This document shows, piece by piece, positions 1 through 12,400 of a stretch of DNA of 64,000 nt; position 1 is the first letter of the stretch; the number at the start of each line of letters is the position of its first letter. The translations under genes were made by a program, and so were the position numbers. The stretch covers positions 13,921,644 to 13,985,643 of the forward strand of contig NC_065548.1 of NCBI RefSeq assembly GCF_022605725.1, in the 5' to 3' direction. Origin of the DNA: Anthonomus grandis grandis. Taxonomy: Eukaryota; Arthropoda; Insecta; Coleoptera; Curculionidae. The notes under the pieces are model-generated. The model searched no databases. It had not been told where the DNA came from and was given only the letters and a program-made list of their open reading frames with translations.

Positions 1-224
1 GCTACATGAATACGCGAATTATGAAATCCAAACAATCTCCCGATGGGTCATTAGGCTGATGTTAATTTATGCTTAAATCTGTTTTAGGATTTTGGTGTCT
101 TTAGTTTTACTTATTCTCGTTTCCCTGCTCCTTTTACATATTTCCCACAAAAAAAATAGTACCTACTTGACTTTATGACTGGGAAAATGCGGTATGTGGT
201 GTGGAAAAGACGCCGTGCAAATTT

Positions 225-1735
225 TTTTTTTGCGAAATTATGCAACGTTTTTTTTTCCATATTTTGACGAATACTTTGCTCCGATTTTCCGCACATAAGC
301 ATGTGACGTATCATTCTCTTCTTTATGGAATTACCTAAATTTTTATACACATAATTTTTTTGTTACATAATTAATAAAAATATCAAGATTTAAAGTTAAA
401 CTTTTGTATGTCGTATACGTTTTTTTTGCAAAATGCAAATTTTCTTTACAATTTTAGCGCCAAAAAGCCTCAGTACTTTTTTGAAGGACATTTAATTATC
501 GTTACGTTCATTGGTCAATCATGAAAATCCGATAAACGAGTCTCCGGTAATCCACGCGCAAACATTGGTATTTCATCCGGTTTTTTTCTCGTTGATTTTT
601 TTTTATATCTTGTAAGTAGAATTTTAGTGTAAGGGGAATTGTATTCATGAAAGTAAGTGTTGTGGTATATTGAGATCCGTCAGTGCAGGTTTTCCCGGTG
701 CTTACAGGCTTCGTGAAACTTCTTGCAACCATGACTAATTAAACGATCAGTTAATCCTTTCCTCGTGGTCCATGTCGAAACATGAAAATTCGCCAAGAAT
801 CTTCGCTCGTTCCTGTTGTTTTCGTCATTGCTATTCCTGTTGCATTCCACAGCACATGAGTGAAAATGAATAATTGCTTTTATTTTGTGGAAAAAGTTCA
901 GGCAAAGTCAAGGAGGTACAATTGAGTGCATCAAGACTGATTAAGAATAGCATTATCGATAAACGTAAGGATCATGAGTTTTCCAAGGGAAGAGCAGCAT
1001 TAAAATGCACGCACCCTGCTGGAAAATTTATAGCAAGAAATGGCGGTACAAAAAACCAAAAAGAATGCTCATGTTTCATTTGCTCAGAACACTTTAATAT
1101 CAAAAATTAAAGGTGAACTTCCTCAAAGAGGTTTGAATCGGTTAAAAAAAGAACGATGTGAAAACCAACAGTATGCTTTTGAAGTGCTGGCTACGAAATA
1201 CTTTCAAAATCCCTTTATAATTCTAAAAAACTAGACAAACAAGAGGAAAGAAAACTAATTATTGTAGTATTGCATCTAAATTAAATCAAATGCTCAATAT
1301 TTCATGAGGGTTTTGCCTCGTTGACGAATTCGTCAATTCAAAATTGTACAGCACCGACAGGCACGTTTGCGCGTAGATTGCCGGAGACTGAATTATTGGA
1401 TTTTCAAGATTGGCCTACTACTGCACAGGTAAATGACTTGTTGTTCTTGAAAACACTAGACCAGGGTTTTCCAGCGTTAAAATGCAAAAAGAAATAATGT
1501 GCAAAAACCGTATTTGAAACACAAATTTTTAAATTTAAACCTCACTAAACTACATGTTTTTTTTTAATCAATGTAACAAAAAACTAATATGTATAAAAAA
1601 TGAATGTAATTCCATAAAGAAGAGAATGATAATGTCATTTGCTTGTGTGATAAATAGGAGCCAAGATATTCGTGAAAATATGTAAAAAAACGCTTTTCTG
1701 CACAATTTGACACAAAAAGTTATGTTGGTGCTGCA
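225..1735. mobile_element. Element with about 340-bp inverted repeats
   Basis: Left arm about 225-565 and right arm about 1365-1735 are inverted copies. Matching landmarks: ccataaagaagagaatgat (1611-1629) against its complement near 315-335; tgcgcgtagattgccggaga (1368-1387) against its complement near 540-560. Identity is roughly 70-75% with indels. The 800-bp centre carries two overlapping plus-strand frames (874-1110, 1040-1234) resembling a decayed Lys/Cys-rich coding sequence I do not recognise. Non-autonomous foldback or DNA transposon is likely; superfamily unknown. The rest of 1-2964 is plain intron. Confidence 0.6.
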
Positions 1736-2964
1736 AATTTGGATTTAACATCTTTTAATGGCCCTCTATCGAATTTCGTACAGTACAAATTTGGGCATCG
1801 TAACGTAAACTCGAAATATTATTCTAGTAACCTATAAGAAAAACAAATGACACTCATTAAAACGTATTGACAAGTGACATGAAGCCTATTTCATATTCTT
1901 CTTTGTTGCTTTGCTCCCTTACTTTAAAGACTGATCTTGAAAAGAATTATGAAAATCAATTCTCAAAACGATACCTTACAGTGTGTCGATCAACATCTTG
2001 GACGTTTAATAGCCTAATCAAATGCAAAAAATATATAAGCCAATAATGAGTCACCCTATATAATATCCTGATATTAGTCCTGTATATTTTTTCTATCTTT
2101 GAGATATCGTATATAGTTTAAATCCATATTTATCGATAATTCTTGTTAATAAATTAACAACACACACAACAATGGAAGAAACACTTCATAAATTAAAAAA
2201 TCAAAAAAATATTATTGGTTATAATAGCTTTTATTTAACTCAGAAAAGAGTTTAAATTAACACTCAAAAAGAACATTATAAAAGTTACAGTTATTTCTAA
2301 GTTATTATGCATAATATGAGACCAATTGACAGATAAAAAGTAGTTGTTTATACTATTAAAGCCAGCAGAATTAAAGTCGTAAAAGTATGTGTTTGAATAA
2401 TCTAAGTACTTGTAGGTTTAGATCCTAGAATTATCTACAATGCCGGATAGTACAAGGCACAGTTTACTAATCCTAAACATTTATTGATTGACACAATATT
2501 AAAGTTTGCAAAGCACATACCCAGAATAATTGCAAGATGCTCATTTAATATACTATTGTTGTTAATTGTAATGTGATCTGTGTAGGTGTATGTCTAGGCC
2601 TGTTGATGCTCCTATAGCAAAACATGTCTAGCTTTTTAAGAAATTATATATACCTATGTTTATTGAGACCCTGACTTGGGAGTTTTTTTTTGTGTGGTCT
2701 CTTGGAAAAAGAATGGATGATATGTTTCAACTATTATACAGAGATAGTCCCAAATAAGCAATGTAGGGGCACAATAAAGTTTCCTTATGAGATCTTATGT
2801 AACTAGGTAAAGACCCTGATAATTCTTGACATATGACCATTATAATCACCCATCACCATCACACTATTGAAACATATAATATAATAGGCTTAATCTTAGT
2901 GGGCCCTAATTAAAATCCTGTCCCCTTTAGGTACTATTAATCCATAGTCTTTTTAAGGCCTTAC

Positions 2965-3466
2965 CTTTTTTAGATGTCTAACGGTTCCCAAAGTAGTACC
3001 GCCACTGGCAGAACCACCCTTCTGCGGACCCGGACTATTACTTTTCTCAGAGTCCACGACACTCGGCGGTACACTACCACTAGTTTTAATCGGAGTACGC
3101 GGACTCTCCTCACCGACCGCGGCCGTAATTAATTCCTCACTATTTTGCGTCACACCACCACCGGGAGTATTCGGGGCACTATTACTGATTCCGATCGTAC
3201 TGTTCCCGCCCGATAACGGACTCGGACTGGGTGTTATCGGTTTGGGCGGCAAACTGTTGGGCGTACTGGTGTTCCTGGCGGGGGCGGGACTAGAACTGGG
3301 CGGCGGTCCCAAGGGAGTACCGGGTTTAATCAATGGAATGGAATGCGTGGAATCTGTGCTGGCGGGGCGGGGTACCTCCACCGTTACCGCCGTTACACTC
3401 AAGTCGGGCAGGTTTTCGGTCAAGGAGGTGGGCGACTGGATACCGCTTATGGTTGTTACTGGGGAT
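2965..3466 (-). CDS. Exon 14: Pro/Ser/Thr-rich region, continues beyond window
   Basis: 502 nt, 1-nt lead, ends in phase 0 at a strong AAG|GTAAGG donor, so more exons follow below position 1. Acceptor TTCCAG|A. Encodes [20 protein letters not shown], a long Pro/Ser/Thr region with many SP/TP sites ([25 protein letters not shown]) and ends GTVRHLKK. No domain is recognised; the expected C-terminal BAH domain, if this is winged eye, would be further 3'. Confidence 0.87.
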
Positions 3467-6400
3467 CTGGAATTAAATTTTCTTTTTAAATATATAATAA
3501 AATCATTGGATATAAAACATTTAATAGTTAAAATAAGGAATTATGGTGCCTACGGTTCCATCCACGAAACGGTGGTGGAAGTAAAAACGGAGAATGTTTA
3601 GCTATTTATAAAAAAAAATTACTTTGAGTATGACGTTCTGTGGAATAAACTGTAATTTAGAAGCGGTAATATATTTGAACTGCGAGATAAAACTTCGAAA
3701 TAAAAAAACGCATATCGGCGTTCCGTTAAATACACCAGATTAAGAAATTGGGAGCGAACACATTGCATGAACTGTTCTAACATATAAGAATTATTCTATA
3801 ATACAAATTGTCCTATAATAAATAACTATAATAAATAAACTCTGCCTGTTTATTTATTATAGTTGTTTCGCCATACTTAACCCAAAGTTCTTCTTCTGTC
3901 TGGACTGTTCATAAAATATGTAGTTCCGTTTTCAGCTCTTTGAAATATAGTTGCTGCATCGCTGACATTACACTAGTCCCGTATATTTCTTAGCCAGGAG
4001 TGTTGATATTTTTCTGCGTCTCGACGTTCCTCTATTTTCCTTGTAGAATTAGTTTACGAAAACAATATTTGCCTCCTCTAAGGATATTCTGAGGTAGGAA
4101 ACTTTCTTTTCCGTAACAATGTTAAGTCGTTTTCGTTTGTACCCTGCAATTCTTTGAATTTGTTCATTCATAGCATGTGCCAGAGGCTCCAGAGAATCCA
4201 CTTTATAAACGCCCAGATGCTGTTCAGGGTTCTAAATTAGGGAGACCACGTTTCTGCGCCGCATAATAAGACCGGCCATATTTAACACATACTACCCGTA
4301 GTTTCGGTGCTAGCGGGAGACTTCGATCTAATAGGAAGTTTTTAAAAATGTTGCTTTTACGTAATTTGTTCTTCCAAGTATAACTTCTTAATTGCAGTCC
4401 CATCTGGTTTATTGATTATGGCACTCAGTTATTTAACCCGTGATACTCGCTCTGTAATGTTTCAACCTTATGGTAATAGGCTGGCGACTTATTGGTGTCT
4501 TACTCCAAAGTTGCTGCGTATCTTGTTAATTTGAATTCCGGTAATCTTAATGCCTCCACTTTCTCCTTCGAGGGCTATTTAAAAGACTTTTTCCACGTAT
4601 ACAATTGAAAAATTGGTCACAATACTCATATATAGCCTTAGCGAACTCTTTTACATACATGGAATGTATCTGTGGATAATTTTTTGTTAACTCTTATCTC
4701 CGCGGTGTGGTTTCAATATAGTTTATGTATGATTCTGCTGTCTTTGGCGTCTATTACTATCTTGAATACTATAACTATGGCAACACGAAAACTATTGGAA
4801 ACTGTAACATAGCTTATCATGATTATTGCATAACAGGTCATGTCCTTTCTTTTAGGAGGTCTTTCTAACGTATGTAAGCTTTAGAACTTATATAAAAGAT
4901 GATGTAAATGAAAATAACTGGAAAACATAAACTTTAGTGATGAAAAACTATCGGTTCTAGGCATGCAGTGCTCCTCAATGTCATAAGAACAACCAGGACT
5001 GCAAATAACGAAGACCAGGGATCACAACACAGTTAACATAGAACTGGGTACAACTCATTAGAAATCTAACCTATACTGGGTATTATCCGGTCTAGGAACC
5101 TCTTAAGTTAGTTAATCTAGGTATGTTTACAATTACAAGCCCATAGCCCAAGCTTAAAATACACATCACTTTTAGATAAAGTATACATTCTGGAATTAAA
5201 TAATAACGGTGCCAAGTTTATTGGTACTGCCTGGGCTAACCAATATTTCTATAAAATAATAACAAAATCTTGTAACTTCGTTAGAGTCTATTTAGGAGAA
5301 CGCCGTGTTTGACGTTGTCGAAAGCTTTCTGATAATCTATGAAACATACAAAGACATCTTGGCATTGATTATAACACTTCTGAATCAGTAGTTTGATTGA
5401 AACAAAGCTGCTCTCGTTCCACACTGATGAAGCTAAACTGTGTCTCTCCGCTCTTTTCGCCTTTTACCAGACAAAACAGTCAAAACATAATTAGTCATAA
5501 AAAATTGAAGCTTGTTTGACCCACATTTTCGGTGAGTGAATAATTGAACATAAAATATTTGTAGTCTTCTGTTGAATTACATTTTTAAATTTTAAATAAT
5601 TTACCAATATATTTAGTATAGATGTAGGCCAATTTTCAAGTACTATTTACCAGTATTATAGGCTTAAATTTACAAAAAAAAAAAGATAAGAGAAGACTAG
5701 ATCCATTCTTTCATAACATATTTTAAAGGATCATACGAAAATTTTCAGTTTTTTAGATCTTGTGCCTCAGCTAAATCCTTTATTTCGCGTCTTTTTCCAA
5801 GACTTTTAAGATTAGTAGATTTTAGGTAATTCAGGTATCAAACTTATGTATTAAAATAAGCAAATATAAAATCGAATTTTATGTTCATGTAATTTTTAAA
5901 ATTTTTCCAGGTAGCTAAGGCTCACTTTTCAAAGTTTTTCAAGAAGTTACAATAATTTTCAATTTTTTTCTTGCTGCTTAGTAGATTCTCCATTTCTTCT
6001 CTTTTTCCATTTTTTTGTTTCTCTGGTAAATTTTGGGGTTTTGAAACCACAAGACTCATTAAGTCAATAATTTTCAAATGACGAACAATAATGATTTAGT
6101 AAGGATATATTGCCAAATTTTAGTTCTTTAACCCCAAGGTGGGTAATTTTTTTATCTTCTTAAAATTCTTACGTTGTAACGGATGTAAAACCGTTTTGTT
6201 GCTGATTATTCGATCGCTCGAAAGAAAATTAATCTTTTCATGATTGTTTTTTTTTTAACGCAAATATGACATAAAGGCGGAAACGTCAACTCTTAATAAA
6301 TAAGTTTAGTGTAAATAGTTCTATAAAAGTATAATATAAGAGGTATTTGTGTTTTAATTTTATATTTAACAGTTGACAGAAGTTACTGTGTGTTGTAGCA

Positions 6401-9400
6401 TGTCATCACTAGCCTAAATTAAAAAATATAAACTAGAAACTAACCGCTAATAGTATTTAGAACGCTAATAGCCTTTGAAACAAAAATTAAAAACAATTTA
6501 CATAGAAAAGAAAGATAAATACAGAAATTTTGAATTCACGTTGTTTATTATTTGCTAAAAGTTGGACACATAAAAAATAAAAAGGAAGTGTATTGAAAAA
6601 CGTTAAAAATAAAAATGAAAGCGATCAGAGCACTAGAAGTTGTCACCTCAAGTTACCTGAAACCAAAAATTTGTATAAATTCGCGATCTTTTGATAAAAT
6701 GTAAAGAACACTTAAGAAATTTTTAAAATAAAAATCAAACTGAGGACTAGAAGTAAAGTTACGACTTAAGTTACCCTAATACTCTATATATCGTTAAAAT
6801 ACATCAGTTTATAGATATAATACAAAATTTTGATATTTCTTACCTGTATGCCGCATTGTTCACCAATGTAGTGGCAGCGTTAGCGATCAAGGGACTGGGC
6901 TCACTAACCCGTGCCAATTGCAGTTGTCCCGGCATACTCGACAAGTTCATACCCAACGTTGGCGGGACGCTGTTGTTATATGTCTTAAAACTTTGCGGCA
7001 TCCCCGGCGGAATACCCGGAGGGGTATCCAATCGGCGTTTTTTAACTTCTAAACACACCGGCGAACCTATTGCTTGCGTATTCTTGCGTTTGGGTGACGT
7101 GGGTTGATTATCACTGAAAAGGAAAAACGTGGCTTTTGTTTAAAAGCATTCGGCCAACTGGTTTAGAGACATACCTGGACTTATTCGAACTAACACCCAA
7201 GTCCAAGGGTTGCGTTTGAACTTGTTGCATACCGACCGCGGACGGACCGGGCGATATGCTGTAGGTTGGGTAAGATCGAGCGATGCTTAGGGGGGCGGAA
7301 GCGGCGGTGGGCGGAGAGGTTCCCGGTTGGTTAAGTAGTTTTACCGATAGGCTTGCGGGTGGCATCACAGCGGTGGAATAAGGCGGTCTTTCGTAACTAT
7401 AAAAAAATCGTAATTTACAATAAGTTCATGTATAAAAGTGAATCTCGCACAATAGGAAGAGTTGCCGTCATCAATCTAAGCTATAGAGAATTACTTTTTG
7501 CTATGACGTACAATGGAATCCCCAAATATCTGAAAATAAACTAAAAACTAGTCTCTATGCCTTATAATTTCTTTCTCTCAGCACTGTGGTAGGGAAGGCC
7601 TTTTAATGTTATATTACACCAATTTGTGTTCTTTCATGCGATAAGGCATTGGCTACTGGGAAGTTTTCTAACTTCAAAGGTATTTCTAGTTCAGAAGTAC
7701 GCTATCAGAATCATTAATAATATGATTTTTTTTAGAATTCTGCAGATACCTTAATTGGAGTTTACATATCATGTATAAGATAAAACGTTTAGGCTATCTG
7801 TTGCCTAAACGTTGACAGCAGTAAAGCAACTCTTATTAGAAAATATAAATTATTTACTTTTTTAAAATTAAATTGGTACTAGTGATTGGCACGATAAAAC
7901 ACCATCTGCGGTCACAGGCCAAATGAGATCGCTTTCAAATGGAAAACAAACTAGTATGTCATAATTAGTGTAAATGATACACTTTATTAACGCGATAAAA
8001 GTAAACTAATTTGCCTAGAGTTGAAGCAAATGGTGGTAGATGCATTTCTGGAAGGCCAGCGCTTAGTTGATATTTCCAGGTAGTTTCTTCTGCCAAAATA
8101 CAGTGTGTATAGAATAACTAAACGGTACAATGAACATGTGGAAAAAATAAAGTCCTGACGACCAAAGAGATCTGTGGTAGTCAGAACCAAGAATAATCGC
8201 TGGAGTTCCTGAACTAGCTGTCCAACAGTACAATAATCCATTAGTGAAATCAAAGCATTATAGCAGGGGTCCAGCTAAGAAACAGCTAGTTTCCGAGAGA
8301 AATCGTCGTGCGAAGCTTGAGTTTGCACACGGTCACTTAGATAGTTCAAGATTGGAAAAAAAAACATAATTTAGCGACGAACCTTGTTATAAAATTTTCA
8401 ATTCCGATAGAATGAGGCATAAGGTGAATACGAGGTTCCAACAAAAGTACACAATACCAACAATAAATCATGGAATGGGTAGTGAGTTTATATCGGGTGC
8501 TTTTTCTGAAGGTCCATTGCACTCCATAGATGGGATTATGGATCGATTGGTATACAGGGACATATTCCAAAATGTTATGTTGCCTTATGCTGAGTGGGAG
8601 ATGCCCTTGCAATTTGTCCTTTAGCAAAACAACGTCCCGAAACATGCATCTCTTCTTGTCCAGGAGTGGTTTCAAGAGGACAATATCCAAGACCTACAAT
8701 GGCCGGTACAATCACCGGATTTAGACCCTATTGAAAACGTATGGGAAGAGATTAAACGTTAAATCCGTATCCCGAAATTTTCAAACACATGGACTTTATA
8801 GTAAAAAAGTAGTCCATAGTTGCAGTGGAGTTATAAGTTAAGACCAAATGAAAAACATACAATGCACTCATTTATTCTAAATATAGTTCTGTATTCTTTT
8901 TGTGAAAGAACAGGAATTAGTTCAAAACTCCCAACATGTGACGTAGACTAGACGACCGACCAAAAAACCATTGCTCTTGAAAAAACATACGTGACTGGTT
9001 TCAAAAGACTTAAAGAAGTAAACTATTCCAACTGTAATGCATGGTAGTGGCTTCGTTATGGTTTGAGACGTTTTTAGATCCATTACATTCAACAGTTGGT
9101 ACTATGGATCGCTTTATTTAGAGACATTTCAGAGAAACACATGGCACCAGATTCTAAAGAAATAATGCATTAAAAGCGTTATTTCTAACAAAATAATGAT
9201 CCCAAACATTCGTCCAATTACCTGCAATGTTTAGTTTAGGCAAGAAAAAATAGAGGTTTTGAAGTCCGTCGCAGTCCTCAGACTTAAATCCAATAGAAAA
9301 TGTATAGGAAATTTTGGATAAGAAAATACGAACAAAAGCCTATTCAGTAATTAAAAATAATGCAAGCTTTACTTAATAATTATTAGCTTCATTCATATTA

Positions 9401-12400
9401 AAGTTATTTCTATATTTCAGAAATATGTATTGAATAAAAAGTTGCTTTTTTTCAAATTTTTTAAAATTATGTATTATATAAAAAGCAATAATTATATTAA
9501 AAAAAAGCTGTTCTCATAAGTTTCATAATTAACAATTACACAAGATTTTTCAAAAGTTGCCTTCCTTTTGGTCAATACTAGATTTAGATATCATCTTCAC
9601 TTTTCTTACTAATTTTAATATTTCTGTTTATTTCAAATCCTACCTAATGCGTCCTTGTAATTCTTATTATCTAGACTTCTTTTTTTAATCTGAGTGTCAA
9701 ATCTTTTCAGGATATCAAGTGTATTCCTTAGATCTACTGTTTATGTTAAAGAAGTACGCCATCTTTGGACTTTCAAAATAATAGTAAGTGTACACGATAA
9801 TTCAGTATTAAAAAACTTGTGCCAAACGTTAATGAGCGTTTTTCGTTCAAATTTTTTAAAACGGCTCCAGCTGTATCTTCACAATTTTTTACCGATCTCC
9901 ATAATTTTTACACCAAAACTTTGGTAAAACAGCCCTTTAAAACTTATCGTAGGATTTTCTAAATATTTATTAGATTTTGTTTTTTAATAATTCGCATCAA
10001 CAAAAACATAGATAAATTATGCATTTTCTCTAAAAAAGTTTGTAATTCGAAAGCAAATCTCTCCAACATGTCATAGATAATATGCCATAAAACACTGTAA
10101 TTTTTTTCTCTGCAGTGGAATAAAGATTCGACGAACTACACCCGGAACCAGTTGTGCCTGTTTCGGAAAAGTGCTGTATTAAATAAGCTGCAGTGCGTTC
10201 ATTTTTGCAGTTATTCACACTGAAAATCTACAATTTACACTTCAATGTATCATAAATAAAATACCAGAATACAATTGCTTTCAGTGGTTTGTTTTGGAAA
10301 AAAGTGCGAATCTAAATCTCATTTTACGGCCTCCAAGGTGGCGTAACCAACAATAAAACATTTGATGTTCTTGAATAATAAAGCATGTTTATGTCATAAA
10401 TAAAGTATGTACTCACTTCATGGTCGACGTTGTTTTACTACTATGGGCCGGAGGCGGACACGTATTGACTGCCGGCGAAGCCGCCATGGCGGGCGGATGG
10501 TACTGCGACACCTGTTGATACGGGGACGGCGATATGCTCGCCCCGATCGGCGGCGGTTTATGGATCGAAGGCGGGGGCGGTTGTGCCTCGTGGGGCCTCG
10601 TTACCGGCACCACGCTCACCGCCGTCGGTTTCCCATAAAATTGATGGGGCGCCGGCGAAGACACTTTCGGCTTAGACCCGGATGGACTCGGCGTCGAGGC
10701 CATAGTAAATGCCGCCGTCGACGAGGGCATAAACGTGTAGCTACCTTTGGCTGGAATAAGCATAAACGTGTTATTTATTTATTTTACAATAACGGCCTTA
10801 CAGGTCATACAGACCCATCTACAAGGCAGGAAATAAGCAAATATATAATGGAAAAGCAACTTAAATAAAAGGCAAACAAAACAAAATACAGAAAACCTAA
10901 CAAAATGAGTTACCGCACACAGAAATAGGAGAAGGCGGAATTAGTCCTACTCAGATTTTGTCCTACGGTCGATCGGAACGGTTCGGCTTTTTCTCGAAAA
11001 TCCTGGGTTTGTATTTCGATATAGAAGCAAGGATAGGAGGTATTTATATTTGACAACGCCGTATTTACGAATTTCGGCAGCTAAATAGCGACCGATGCGA
11101 TGGATTGTCTGTGTCGCAACTGTTAATAGCTAGATGGCGCACGCGGGCGGCAACTATATTATTAACTTATATGGAAATATGGGGTATTCTGTATAGTGTA
11201 TATGTTACGGTCAATGATAAAAATTGGCACATTAACGATAATGGCCGGGCAATAACGTAACGATCCAAGTAAAATAGGCAATATATGAGGTAAATCGAAG
11301 TTTTATGACCAATATTCTCTATTTTCTTAAAATATTCAAAACCTAACCCAACCTTGGGCCAACCCAAGTCACCAGGACGTTGTGTAGCCAATTAATTTTA
11401 ATAATGCTTAAATTGATGTCCAGTCGTTATCATTTGATTAGACAAAGTTAGGGCGAGTTAGGTTGGCCCAAGGTTGGATCAGGTTTCATATATTTAAAAA
11501 AAAAAAAATGAGCATATTGGTCATAAAACTTCGATTTTCCTCATAATTATATTGTCTATTTTATAATAATTTGTATAAGTATAAAACTGATTTAATTTCA
11601 AATTTAAATTTTATTAAAAGTTTCATACCTTCTGGCTTCATTAATAAATTCTTGATCAAAAAATCTTTGATTACCAAATCCTTCCATCTTTGCAACACAC
11701 ACACACACACAACAACAAGTTCTAGGCTGAACGGCCTTATTCGCTGTAGTTGTTGTATGGTTAGTATCACATTCAATTTCACACAGTATCCCCCTCCCTG
11801 AACTGAACACTGAATTTCGGTCACATTGCTAAGAATATTTTAGAGTTCTGACAACACTGTTTTTAACCGTTCGGCCGGATTCGGAAACGTAGGACAAATT
11901 CCGAGTAGGACCAATTCCGATCCCCCAGAAATAGCTTCTCCTAATGATCAAGAACACGGCATATGATGACAGATTTTGTAATATTAAAAATATCCAAATG
12001 AGCCCCATTATTGTAAATATTACAGATATAGAAAGATGAAAATGTTCAATTTTGATGATAACTCTGAGCAATATATGTATTTTTGAAAAAAATAAATAGA
12101 CGCAGAAGAGCAATTATCTTAGTAAATCCAAGTAAATCTTCATGTAAAGAGCTCTAAGGTACGTGCACTCAATTACACTTATACTTTTCAGCTTCTACAT
12201 TCTTAAAATCTCTAGTGTTTCTTAAAATAAAGCCGTTTGACATCTATATTTTTCATTTATTCTTAGTTTTTAACAAACTTTTGAATATTTTTTTTATATG
12301 GCAAATCCTAAAATTAACCATTTTTTAAAATGATGTTATAGAGGGCGCCACCAACAACTATTAATTTTTTTTTTATTTTTTTTTTGACTTGACATAATTT

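Noticed and set aside
1120..1150. tRNA B-box-like ggtttgaatcgg
   Set aside because: No A-box or cloverleaf around it.
874..1234. Host gene exon in the inverted-repeat element
   Set aside because: Frames overlap and break, lie between inverted repeats, and no splice sites link them to other exons; more likely element cargo.
3242..3601. 119-codon plus-strand ORF
   Set aside because: Antisense shadow of exon 14 that runs on into intron.
10407..10868. 153-codon plus-strand Arg-rich ORF
   Set aside because: Antisense shadow of exon 11; the minus frame has correct splice sites and phase.
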